From the NCBI RefSeq assembly GCF_026212465.1, contig NC_080059.1, forward strand, positions 9,698,811 to 9,762,810: DNA of 64,000 nt. Reading direction: 5' to 3'. Position 1 is the first letter of the stretch. Each line of letters opens with the position of its first letter. This document shows, piece after piece, positions 34,284 through 46,500 of the stretch. Origin of the DNA: Amaranthus tricolor (lineage: Eukaryota > Streptophyta > Magnoliopsida > Caryophyllales > Amaranthaceae). Below the pieces are notes generated by a model. It ran no database searches and was not told the DNA's origin. It was given only the letters and a program-made list of their open reading frames with translations. Both the position numbers and the translations under genes were made by a program.

Positions 34284-37200
34284 TCATTCGATTTGTGAAA
34301 GACCCCCTCCTGTTTCAGCGCGTGTTCTGTGTGGAAGTGATTGATAGAGAAGACGACTCATAAGTTGTGGAAAAGTTGCAATTTTAACTAGCAGTTCTGT
34401 GACTCTGTCTAATTGAGGCCTGAGCACAACTCATTCGACGACAAAGGGTCGCAAAGACGTGAGTAAAGTGAGTTGTCGACCCTACATTTTAGAAGGCCTA
34501 GACTATCTATATTTTTGATATTATTATATCAATACATTTAACTATCGTTGTTATAAAAATTATTTTTATCATTGAAATATCATTGAAATTTAAACTAATT
34601 ATTGGAAAGAGAAGATTATAGATTTGTTTTATAATGTTATAAGGTCTTTTTGGGCCTCTCGAATATTCAAGACAACTCTGTATGACAATGCTATAATTAT
34701 CTCCATCCTAATTAGATTCATTGTGTGATTTCTGTCCCTTAATTCAATGGGCCAAAGATTTACAGTTTTTTTTTATTTTTTTTAATTTTTTATTTTACCT
34801 TTTTACAGTTCTTCGTTTTGGAGTATAATAAACTATAATAAAATGACTCATTTGCTTATGTGTACTTATTTATGTGAAGTTGCAAATGATGTTTGTTACC
34901 AAGTAACAAGGGTAAGGTTGCATACATCCGGTCATCCCAAACTCCACCCTAAGTAGGAGACACTTAATGCCCATTGAGGTAATGAAATGTGGTTGCCAAT
35001 TAGATTCATTAGCATAACGTATGTGATTCAAACTGACTATTAAGAACTGCAACTTTACGTAAAAATTTATTGTATCATTCCGAGCCAGAGTGCTCACTCA
35101 TAAGAAATCCTGGAAAGACATCATGGAACTACGTCTATTGGATGATAACACATCTATAACATATGGTAAAGAAAACGTACTTGTGATCAGATGGATTTGG
35201 CATAAGTTCATATACGATATTTACAGCAACATCCCTTTTCAGCTGAAACTCATTGTGAGAAGAGATGTTAGTCAATAATAGGTTATAAAGAATTGTTGCA
35301 TTCTCCGCACTTAAGTCGGACGAATACCTGAGTTGCTTCACCCTTCAAGCCAATGTAATGTATCTGAGATGTGTCCGCACCAAAGTTGTCAGGAAAGTGC
35401 AAAGTCAAATTGCCCACACTCTGGAATTTAGAATATCTGTTCACATATTACTTAGTATCATGCAACATTTTATAATGATACCAATCCCAAAAATATGGGG
35501 TCGGCTACATATACCAGAACAAAACAATGTAAAAGACTATTGCCAATCTGATACTAATCTACTAGTATGAAATCAATTCCAATGATCATCCAAATAATAA
35601 AAAGGAAAAATTGCCCAGAATAATTCAATCTTTGTCTGATTTCCCTACAATAATCCCCAGTATTGATTAACCATGAATAATTCCATCTATTGATAGTTGT
35701 TTCCAGTGGCAATGTGACTTTATCTGTTACCTGTATGAAGAGAATTAACTTATTTTTTTTACTTAATTAAATAACATTTACTCTCTCTCACATAACTTTT
35801 CATCCACTTCCTCCTTCATAACTGATTTTTATAGACTGATTTTTTTTGCATATACATGAAAATGGAAGTGGTTGCATATTCCCTGATTTTATAGACTGAT
35901 TACATACACTGATTTATTCATCAGTAGCATTTGAATACAGATCTGTATACTGATTTTTTGCTTATTCACTGATTTTTTGCATTTGAATATCAGCATTTGA
36001 TTTTTTGCATATACACTGATTTTGTTTGACGAAATGTGAAGCATAGAAAAATTGCCCAAATATTTGACTTAATTCATCCGATGCACCATTTGCCCGACAG
36101 TTTCACAAATTTTTTGATCTTAAAAGGTTGGGCTTCTATACCTGCTCCCTTATTTTTCATCAGTGACATAGGAAGACAATATTTTTGAGCATGCATATAC
36201 ACACACTGATCTGTACATCAGGTATATACATCAGGTATACTCACTGATCTGGACACAGATTAGTAGCTTTTCATTATATACACTGTTCTGTACATTTTGG
36301 AATATACACTGATTTTGTTCTCTACATTGTATGTACACTGATTTTTCATTTTGGATTGGAGTAAGAATGGTTTTTAATGGAGAAGAGGACGTAAATGAGA
36401 GAAAAATTGGTTTTAATGGAGAAAAACAAGGTAAATGAGGGAAAGAATGGTTTTTAATGGAGAAGGTAAACTGATTTTAAAGGAGGAAATATCATGTGAA
36501 GATGAAGATGCTTTGATGAAGAAGAAGAAGAAAGTCAACAAATGACCTGCTACAGCCGGTTCTTTAACTTGCTTGGATGCCACTGGAAACAACTATCAAT
36601 ATATGGGATCATTCATGGTTAATCAATACTTGGGATTATTGTAAGAAAATCAGACAAAAGTTGGATTATTCTGGGCAATTTTTTCTAATAAAAAAAGAAA
36701 GCAACACAAAAAAATACTGAGTTCACATAAAGCAGTTCCGGAGTTAACTTTTCAGCTTTAGCAACACCCAATAGAAGAAAGCTTGAAAGTAAAAGCTCAG
36801 TTACAGATAGCAGGTAAGGATAAAGCTTTTCAGATGTATCCACACCTAGCAGGACATTAATTGAAGTAAAAAGCCAATCGTGATAAACGCAGGAACTGGA
36901 TTTTTTCTTGCGACTTTATTTTTAGGCTTAGTGAAGCATTAATTGTAAGTGAAAAGTTTTTTGCTGTGAATCCAAGTTCTGACTTTCAAAACATGGCTAA
37001 CGCCTGTGCAGAAGACATTACTTTTGGGATGGTCCGCCAAAGTAGGATTAGGTAAGATTAAAGCAAGTTCTAGCTTCATGATATCACAGCAGAACATCAG
37101 TTTTAAATGTCAAAACGTGCCAACATATTTTGATGATTGTAGTTAGAACCAGAAAAGCAACTACAGTTGCACAAAATATTCAAACCTCATTCTTTTCACC

Positions 37201-40200
37201 TTAAAGAAGTTTCAAGCGAACTATGTTCACATAGGGGTTATCAGGTCAAATGTTCAGATAAGGGCCACCCAATATCAAAGTCGCACCGAGTAATAGTTTA
37301 ATTTAGGGAAAGCAGGTCCAAATAAATATGTTTAGCTTAAAAGTATAAAGCCTCAGTGTATGGAGAAAAACATTGGTGGAAAAAACATTCTTAACCCATT
37401 GTTCTTCTAATGGTGCGCTAATCTGAGCCTGTTTTAGTCGTGATTGGAGTTTGGGACTTAGGTAACCCTTATCTAAAGTTATATCACTAAATACCAATTG
37501 GCCCTTTTCCACACTTAATTTGATTTATTTTTTCTAAAACTTCAATTATTAAAATGAAAGGCTAAAGGCTTCATGGAAGATAAATTCGCATCCCTTGTGC
37601 TAGCCCCATTTAGTCATGATAGAAAACTGGGTTATTGCAAGTACTAATGCAATAAGTCAAAAACTAGCTGCTTTGGCAGAAAAATGTGACAAAACTAAGA
37701 AGACAGATCATATCTCTTTAGTTCTGACCAACAAATACCTGAAACAATAAAGAGAAAAAGACAGCAAGATCATCACCTTGTTTGATATTCCAATATTCCT
37801 TGCAGGTTCTCGACCAAGTCCCATTCCTTGACAGTAGAAAACATTGCATTAGTAAAAGAAGAAAGACAGAATATATTGACATACATCTAAGGCAGCTTAG
37901 CTTTAGCAAGTAGATACCTGAACAGGCGGCATACTTTCAGCATCAGAGAAATCAATGCCCTCTCGATTGATGAACCTAAAGGTAGTTAACAGGATAATAA
38001 CATTAATCGTGGCAGCAGATGAATGGATGCAAAACAATGAAGCAGGAAGGTACTTGAGCTGTTCAATATGCACAACAATACAATAGGGATCCTTCTTCTT
38101 TCCCTCTCAAAGCACTTGTATGTCCCAGTTGGTCACCAAAATACTTAAAATTGTCTCAATACTAGTAGGGATTGTATTGTGGTCCCAATGTTTTAGCTCT
38201 AGAATTGAACAAACACTGTTTGATCCTCAAAATGAATATCATTTTCTAGTATGTATCAAAATAAATTGCTGGTTAGACACTGGAATTTATAGATTTTGTC
38301 ATATGGAAAACTATCAAACTGCACCCTTTGCTTTCAGCAAGCCACTAGATATAGTAGAACATGTAAATTGTTTGTACACACAAGGAATTAATGAGAGCAT
38401 TGATACTAAGTACTGAAGCAACAAAAAAGAAGGTTAATATAGCAGAATGAAGCTTAAAATGGGAGCACCATGTGTGTCATTTCTACATAACTTGGCCAAC
38501 TACCAAATGTAAAATCGTTATATGAATGTCCTTTCTCTTTTGATCATAGTGCAAAATATCACCTGTATCACCATATGTGACATTTGTAGTTTTACAAATT
38601 CTTTTTCTGAGTGAGACCAAATAAATAAAATTGTATTCAATTATCTAAAAATGATGTTAAAAAGCAAAATAACAAATGAATAAGAAGCAATTCCCACGAG
38701 TAACTCATAGACATCAAATTTAATAAGAGTTCACCGTCTTTCATGAGAAACTAGATATCCTCCATAACAAATTCGAAGAACCGTGGGCCATCAATCTTAA
38801 TCTGCCCTAGATCAAGCATCTAGTTTTGACACGATTAAAACTATTGATAAGAGAAATTATTTGCACTTATTCTCATGATTTATACACCTTTATGATGGTC
38901 GTTATTAGTCAGTTTGTGCTTATTTTAGAAGATTTATGTGACTTGACTAATTTTGGCTATATATGATGATTTATAGAGGTTTTGATCATTTCTAGCATAA
39001 TTCTTATGATTTTGATGACTACAGAGCTTCGTAGGGTGATTTTGGCTTGATTGAAGAAGTTTTACAAAGAATAGAATTAAAAAAGTTAATGAGTGTTCAA
39101 AATGTAAAAGCTTTTAGATGAAATTTGACACATGTCCACTCTTTTAATCATAACTTTTGATAAGAAGATCATATTGATGCAAGACTAGCGGCGTTGAAAA
39201 CTAGACTTCAAGAGCTTTCCAACGACATATAATATGCCTACTCGAGTAAGAAATGGCGGTCGTTTAAAGGTTGCTAGATAGCAAACAAGCGACAAGTCGC
39301 CGCTGTATAAGCGACGACTCGCTGCTTCTACTCTGAAATGCATCCACAATTCGATTCCTTTACTTCCGTCCGAGTTTTATTTATTTAGTTTTTATTTGTT
39401 ATTTTTCTAGGACATAGTTAGTACAAAAAAGAATTTTATTGTATCCCAAGATAACCATATTTTATTTTATTTTTCCTTTAGCCTTGATCTTTCTCACTCA
39501 ATTGATATCCATTTAATGAAAGTTTGAGATTAACAAGATCACTTTTAAATATCTTAAGGATCCATGTTCAACAAACAAAGAAAACAATTGATATCCATAA
39601 GCAAATTATGTGATTCTCGATATCCTAAACTCATTTTATTACTATTTACAAAGAGTAAATTTACCTTCATATATTATCAGCATTTTTATTGGTAGAGTTA
39701 GGTATAAATTCTTCATAACCTTTGTTCCTCATCGCGTAATAATTAGAATTGTAATAATTAGAATTAGGCACAATAATTATACTAGCTTCCTTGAGTTTGA
39801 CTCGTTAGCTATACATTTTGATGTTTTCTCCATATCAACTATAAATTCCAAACTCTACAAAGATCAACCTATTAAAGCAAATGCTTTTGATGTTTTCGAC
39901 ACATATTATTACAAGGTACTTCACAAAAACAATTTTAAAGGACCATAACTTGTCAGTTTACCGCATAAGCTTTGATAAAATCATCTTTTAAAAGTTATAG
40001 TGGAAAGATATACCAGTCACCATAGGAGCTCAAATCAGCACTCACAGACTAGCAAAGGCAACCCAAACAACGTCAAGCTTTGTGAAGAAAGACTTACGCT
40101 CTCATCTTTGAAGGACTTGTTCCATCAGCACCACCTACAATCGATATGCCTTTGATTTTGACATCCGAAGTGAATCTAATGTGAAGTTTGCATAAATTAG

Positions 40201-41820
40201 GTTAATGAGCATGAACAATTTTACACAAAACACAATGACTAAACATTTCAATGTCACTTACGGAATGAAAACAATTAACTCGGGATCTCCTTCATTGCTC
40301 TCCAAAAATGCCTGGTTCAATAGAGAAACTTAGATTAGACCTCATGCAGGGGTTTACAACTCATTTTTTAAAAATATGCAAGTAATATGGATAGAAAGAT
40401 ATTAGAGCCTCAAAGGTATGGTAGTCATAAGGAAACTCTGCACCGTTCATTAAAAGTCAAATGGAAACAATACGATTTGAAAATATTTTAAATGACATGG
40501 ATGGATTAAGTAGCAAAGAATCAATTCAACAGCTATCTCCAATACGGCTTCTCAACAACACAAGTCGCAAGTGTTATTGTAATTACCCCCGCAGAGTTTA
40601 GACGATGCTCCCAAGATCTGAAAACTGACTTTGCACTTCCTTGAATAGCCTCATTCAGAGCAGACACCTGCATAAAATCTACAGTTATAACTTTTACTTC
40701 CAAATAAGAACTTAAGCTATAGACTCAGCTCTAAGAAATTATCCTAAGCATTAAGTATTAACCATTGTTACTTGGTACGGCATTCGGATTGAAACGGGGA
40801 ACAGGAACAAGGAAAGGCAACCTAGATTGACACGGGAACGATTGGGTACAAGATACATTGTGTATAAAAAATATATTTGGAAACAAAGTTAAATTAAATT
40901 CATTATTTTTTTTCTTTAAGAAGTTGTTTTTAACCGGAATTTATTTAGTTTTCTAGGTCTCATCTTCCTTTTTTTAATTTGATTCGTAAATAAAGGCCAA
41001 ACTACCCTTTAAAAAGGTCTTCCACATTGAGACGCCATCTTGAGCGATTTAGATCGCATTTCGTTGTGATTGGGGATGGATGTTCTCGGATTGCGGTACG
41101 TGGCTAAGTCCCAAGTTCCATGTAACTATGGTATTAACACAAGCTAAAAGAAACCACACCAAGCATCCTGTGCAAGTCCTTCATTCCTCACGGTGTAATG
41201 GCTGGTACTAGGATCTTTTAGTGAACAAAACACATGTCCAACTAAAGGCATCATACATTTCTACTGAAATATTAAGCAAACTTTTCCAATGGTCTATCAA
41301 AAGTGAGTTCCCTTTGCATGTAAATTCTTATGAAAGAATCTCTAAACCCACTTACACATACAAGAATGAAAAGAAAAAAACATACAATCAGCTAAACTGC
41401 AAAAAAATCTAAGAAAAACTCCTAAATTTTTCCTTCCCGAATTTCAAACTGATATGATAAGCCCACAGAATCCATATTATCTCAGTTGTATCATGTAGGA
41501 CTTTCCCTAGAGAAACCCGAGTTCGATTATAGCTGCCCCACCCTACCCCTCCCCTTCCCTAAACCTAACCTGTACCCAAATTCCAATATACACTATCCAA
41601 AAATTCCAAACAAGTCACTGAGTATGAAATTCAAAGCAAAATAAGTCAACAAAAAAGAAATCAGTAATCACATATGAAATAATAATGGGTAAATTGAGAA
41701 CGAATGGAAAGCAGAAAAGAGAGGGAAAAAGAGAACCTTAGAGAGATCGATGTGCTTATAAAGAGACCAATCAGATGAGCAATTGTGATCCTCACAGCTA
41801 TGGTCGTGCGAGCATGCCAT
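34284..41820 (-). CDS. PITHD1: PITH domain-containing protein (PITHD1-like)
   Basis: Nine coding exons (41820-41737, 40667-40587, 40311-40262, 40175-40098, 37975-37918, 37826-37777, 35436-35328, 35242-35181, 34326-34284) join in phase to 204 residues, close to the usual length. The N-terminus is His/Cys-rich (MACSHDHSCEDHNCSSDW). The PITH domain covers most of the rest, recognisable by SKMRAFINREGIDFSD, HFPDNFGADTSQIHYIGLKG and a C-terminal YELMPNPSDHKTRAE. The family is named for proteasome-interacting thioredoxin (TXNL1-like) proteins; its exact role in plants is not established. All junctions use GT-AG. The gene is long because of intronic repeats, notably a foldback MULE at 35604-36685. 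It is divergent from the BABAM1-like gene. Confidence 0.93.
35604..36685. mobile_element. Non-autonomous Mutator-like foldback element in the PITH intron
   Basis: The two ends, about 115 bp each, are inverted copies (GGAAAAATTGCCCAGAATAA at the left, its mirror TTATTCTGGGCAATTTTTTC at the right; inner edge near TTGTTTCCAGTGGC). A perfect 9-bp duplication, TAATAAAAA, lies at 35595-35603 and 36686-36694. No transposase is encoded. The interior has many degenerate copies of ACACTGATTTTT (about 35820-36350). A related single end occurs at 43105-43190. Confidence 0.88.
38850..40060. other. Unassigned repeat-like insert in the PITH intron
   Basis: The intron between exons 5 and 4 is unusually long. 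This part holds a GC-richer patch with a partial inverted repeat (GCGACAAGTCGCCGC...GCGACGACTCGC near 39287-39322) and a 112-codon open frame (39610-39948) that I do not recognise. It may be a transposon remnant, but I found neither ends nor a conserved domain. Confidence 0.25.
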
Positions 41821-42169
41821 TCTACGATCTTCAATCTGTGTTCCAGATATCAATGGTGAATCAATGGGTATACTGCTGATAAATTCTCAAAGATAAATTC
41901 GTGTCAGGAATATTGGACTATGTTGGGAAGCAAAGAATATTGGAGTGCCAAGTACCAACGCACCGTTTTTGGACTTGTGTTTCGAGTCTCATCCACTCAA
42001 AGAAAATCATTTTCATTTAGAAAAAATAAAAAGTTTTTTTTTTTTTTGTTTTTTTTTGTTTTTTTTTGAGGTTTAAAGCTAACTTTAGTATTCTACATTC
42101 TTATTATCCATTTGATTTCTCTGCAATAAGATATAAAACTTCACAATCAAACGTATTTAGTGGGGAATA

Positions 42170-42835
42170 ATCTTAGAATAAATGACCTATAATCTTCATA
42201 GGTAGGTGTTACAAGTGGTATCAGAGCAACCCTACAACTATGACTGATATATTCAGTGCACCTAGCAGGAAAAGATCTTGAAAATGAGGTGCATCAAAGA
42301 CGTTGCAATCTAAGGTGGGTGTGAGTGGGATATTTCAGGTTGAGCTTTAATAAAACAGATTGATAAACTACCCATATTAATAAGGTGTATTTTATTTCCA
42401 AGCGAGCTTATTTTTGCTAAGAACTCCCCAATTGAGCGTCTTTGGTGGGGGAGCAATCTCAGGAAAGTTTATCGGGTGCGCATGAGTGAGACCAAAGTGA
42501 GCTAAAAGAAGTACTTGTATTGGTTTGTGGGGCCAATCTACAGCCTCCATGGATAGTCACCATCAGTTCGATGGGGCCGGAGTGTTATAAATGGTACTAG
42601 AGCCACCTACGACTGTAATTAATTATGTGTTCAGTATACCTGAAACTGAGGTGCAAAGAGGACGTTGTATTTTTAAGTGGGGGTGAGTTCTAAAAAACAA
42701 ATTGATTAAATACCCATATTGATAAGGTGTGTGTTCTTTTCAAGGGAGTCTATTTGCAAAAAAAGTCCATAATTAAACATATTTGATAAGAGAACAATCT
42801 CAGAATGAATGACCTTGAATTTCCTAAAACTTGTG
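42170..42835. repeat. Two diverged tandem copies (~375 bp) with a PBS-like motif
   Basis: GTGTTACAAGTGGTATCAGAGC near 42207 recurs, mutated, as GTGTTATAAATGGTACTAGAGC near 42584. Similar downstream segments follow both (AGGTGCATCAAAGACGTTG / AGGTGCAAAGAGGACGTTG; TACCCATATTAATAAGGTG / TACCCATATTGATAAGGTG). The TGGTATCAGAGC part is the initiator tRNA-Met primer site of LTR elements, so these are duplicated remnants of an LTR/primer-site junction. Confidence 0.6.
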
Positions 42836-43104
42836 TTTGAACATCTATTCCAAAACCTGATCTACCAAAATATGGGTTTTCCATGCTCCTAAATGGATTT
42901 TGAAAACAACCCTCCTACAATGATGATTAATTTTACGCAAATTCTTATTTAAGACTGTCTTATCATAAGATAATTTTAAATTGAGTTAAATAACCCAATA
43001 AAATTTATCAAAACATTCACTTTTATACTTTAAGTACTCACTTTTAATTATTTATATTAAATATCTCAATTTATGAAATAAAATTGAGACTTCATATATT
43101 AAAA

Positions 43105-43190
43105 AGGAAAAATCATCTAGAATAATTCAACATTTTATAATTTTCTACAATAATCGTACCTATTGATTAATCATAAATAATCCAAATTTT
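43105..43190. mobile_element. Single decayed end of the 35.6-kb foldback MULE family
   Basis: GGAAAAATCATCTAGAATAA, then TTTCTACAATAATCGTACC and TATTGATTAATCATAAATAA, follow the same order as the TIR at 35604-35700. No opposite end is seen nearby, so this is a truncated copy. Confidence 0.5.
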
Positions 43191-43560
43191 AGGAGTATTT
43201 GCCTAAAGTAAACCCGGTAACCAAATAATTTGCTATAACGAGTTTTATTTTATTTAAAAAAGATATATTAAAACAAATGTTGAAAAAAGTTAATTTTTTT
43301 TCTAATTTTTTTATTATTTAAAACTTTATATGTAAATTTTCAAAATTTTTCTCTAATTTTATATTAATTTTAAATTAATTATCAATCAATTGGTAGAATT
43401 AATGTGAAAAATCACGAAAATGTTGTACTAAACGCAAATTTCAGTTGATTGTTTGAAAGAGCGACTTTGAACCTGTTTGACCGTGACAGAAACGGTCTGG
43501 TACGCTATATTTAACCAGCGACAGTCTTATTTGCTTCCACATGAACCCACCAACAAAAGG

Positions 43561-46500
43561 ATGGAAGGCGTAGAGGGAAGCGGTAGCAGTGCTGGTGGTT
43601 CAACCTACACATTGCAATCAACAAAGTATAACAATGAAGACATACTCTTCTGTGTTGACGTTGACAATGAATGCCTTACTGAAATGAAGAACACTGGCCC
43701 AAATGGTAGACCAATTACTCGACTTGATTCCATCCAACAATCAATCCTCTTATTCATCCATACTAAACTCACTATCAACCCTGATCATCGCTTTGCTTTT
43801 GCCCTCCTCTCTAAATCCGCTGCTTGGGTATGTTTTTCCTTTTTTTCATTTCGATTTTTTGCTTTGAAAGTTTATTTTTCATTGTTTATTTGTTACCCAG
43901 ATTGGCAGTTTGAAAAATTTTAGTCATTTAAGTTGTTGGGTTGATTTTAATTGAGGAATTTAACTACAAAGATGGGATAATTTTAAAATTTGACGGTTTT
44001 TAAAGTTGATCAGAGATTTGGATTTATTTTCAAGGGATTTTTTGAATCGCGGTTTTGGGTTTGTTTGAATTTATTTGTGAAAACTGGTTCTTTTAATTCT
44101 TTAAGTTTACTGGAATATGGATGAAGTTTAAATTTGCATTTTTTGGTTGGTCTTTGTGGGTTGCAATTTCTCAAATGTGAAGATGATTTGTTTCTGTTTG
44201 ACTGCACTATCAAACTAGCTGTCTTATATGAAGATGGTTTTGAGGATTTTGTTCGTTTAGAATTTTTGATTGGAAGAATTGCTTAAATTGAGTAGGATTT
44301 TGATGGCTAGTTGTGGAAGTTTTGCACATGATTCTTAGTTAAGGTTTAGGTTTTGATCGGAGGTAGTAATGAATTAGATTTGATGCTTTTTATCTCAAGA
44401 AAACAAGTTAAGGATAGCCAAGCTGAAATTATTCTAGATAAGAGTTACCAAATTCATATCTAACTAGAATTGAGTTTTAGATAAGGGGTTTACCTCTAAA
44501 AACAATGAAGCCCAATTCACTATTATGCATTGTTCAACATCTTAGGTTTTCTTCTATCAAACGAAGGTGGGCTATTGAGTGCATATTGGCGTGTTTGTAA
44601 TACACTTTGTGATTCATATGGTGGGAAAAAGGATGATACAAGTTGGGAAGGGTTGTTGGCTCAAGCTCTAAGGAAATCTTGATCAAAGGGTTAACAAGGA
44701 GGGTTGGGCGTAGGTGTGTCATCGAGAGCATTAATAGGATATCTTATGCGGATGCATTGACCAATTTAGTTGACATCATCACACATGGGCAAGGCAACTA
44801 GCATCTGTATTGCATAGTGGCATGTTTGCAAGGTGTCTAGTGAAGTCATCAAGCAACAACTTATAGCACCGAATAAGCAATTCCTGGCTTCTTGACAAGT
44901 GCTTGGTCAGTAGTTAGCAAAAGTACATCATAGGCAAGCTAATCAACTCCACGTAGGTTTATCTTTTGTGGCTCCTCATAGGATTTAATATTTTGCAAGA
45001 TTTACTTAGAATAGGAGTTTAGCTAGTTAGCTACTTATTGTTAAGGAGTAAATAGTAAAGCTATATATACATTGCATATAATGTGTAAGGGTATGTATGT
45101 TCCATCCTAGTGAATCAGAGAGGGATTAGTGATCAATGGTGGTACTACATGAGAGTCAATGAGAGGTGGAAGAGCTAGTAGGCTACTCCAAGAAGGTCGT
45201 CACTTATGAGGAATCATGGGGACTCTCCTACACATGACAACAATAATCACCAGTAGTTCCCTCTTAGAATCAACTCTTTTTTTTTGGGTAAAGCTAGAGA
45301 ATCCCTTGTAGTAGAACATATCATGAATATAATGCAAGATCCAAATCTCATGACGGAGAGGTAACAAAACCAATTACGTTACTTAAGAGTTGCGTGAGAA
45401 GCTTGCTTTGTCTACTACACCTCACCCTTACGAATATGAGTTACTTTGCTTAGATGATCATCAAGTAGCTATATTTAGGACACAATAATTAGTTTAGTTT
45501 AACATTAGTTATTTCAAGGAAGAGGTGTTATGTGATATGTCATGAATGGATGCTGATCATATGTTACTTGTTCATTCATGACAATCACATAGAAAATGTT
45601 TGTATGATGGTTATTCTAATGTGGACACAATAATTGATGGAGGAGTCAAGAAATAATTAATGACCTTACCCATTTCAAATATTATACCTCCATGAAGGGA
45701 GCTAAAAGAACACTTATGTTGATGGGAGTGCGAGAACAAGATCCTTCAAACCAAGTAACCAAGAACAATATGAAAGTATTCCCATAATTCCTTGGTTAAA
45801 GACACAACAATGCGTTGAAGATGCATGGGTCCGGGTTCGAATAAAGCATTCTAAGTATAAGGGAAGCAAGATATAGTGTTTTGATGAAAGGTCATTGTCA
45901 TTCAAAGTGGTTAGCATAGTGATGTATAAACTACTTTCAATGCTTGTGATCTCCCTATTCATTTTTTGCCTCAAATTGAGGGTAATTTTATCTTATCTTG
46001 GTCTATTATTTCTGAACGTCTTATGTTGCTCTAATGAAGGTCAATTTTGAAGGTAACTTTTTTAGATGTTTATTAATTAGCTTTCCGGTAGAAAGTAACT
46101 TTTAGTCTTTTTTTGGTTAAGTTTCATAGTTACTTTGTTCTTGCTTTCCTTGATAATGTCCATTAGAGATTTTGTGTTGGCTTTATTTTTACTAAAGACT
46201 TTTAGTTAAGCTTTGTCTAGGTTTCATTTGAATGTTTCAAATGTTTTTCATTTTAAAAGGGGGTTTTCAATTCCTAGGAAATGATGTTTGTCTGTGTTTT
46301 GAGTTTGTAACTTTATTTAAAGGTTAAAAATACAATTCATTCATCCATTCAAAGTGTAAAAATCCAATCCATGTGATGTTGGATGAATAGAGGCGCAAGC
46401 ATTGGGCTAAGCTAGGAGTTCCACGTGAAATATGAACAAAATGACCTTAAAAGCAAGAAGCCCGAGTTCTAATTGTGTATAAGGAGCTCTAACGTGAATG

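Larger units (their letters stand above)
41821..43560. promoter_or_regulatory. Divergent promoter region between PITH and BABAM1-like genes
   Basis: About 1.7 kb separates the two divergent start codons. It includes T-rich runs (42028-42068), two diverged tandem copies of an LTR-junction-like sequence (42170-42830) and an element end (43105-43190), so only the outer few hundred bases on each side are likely promoter. No specific regulatory element was identified. Confidence 0.4.

Noticed and set aside
39610..39948. 112-codon ORF in the PITH intron
   Set aside because: No recognisable domain and an AT-rich composition; kept only as part of an unassigned repeat region.
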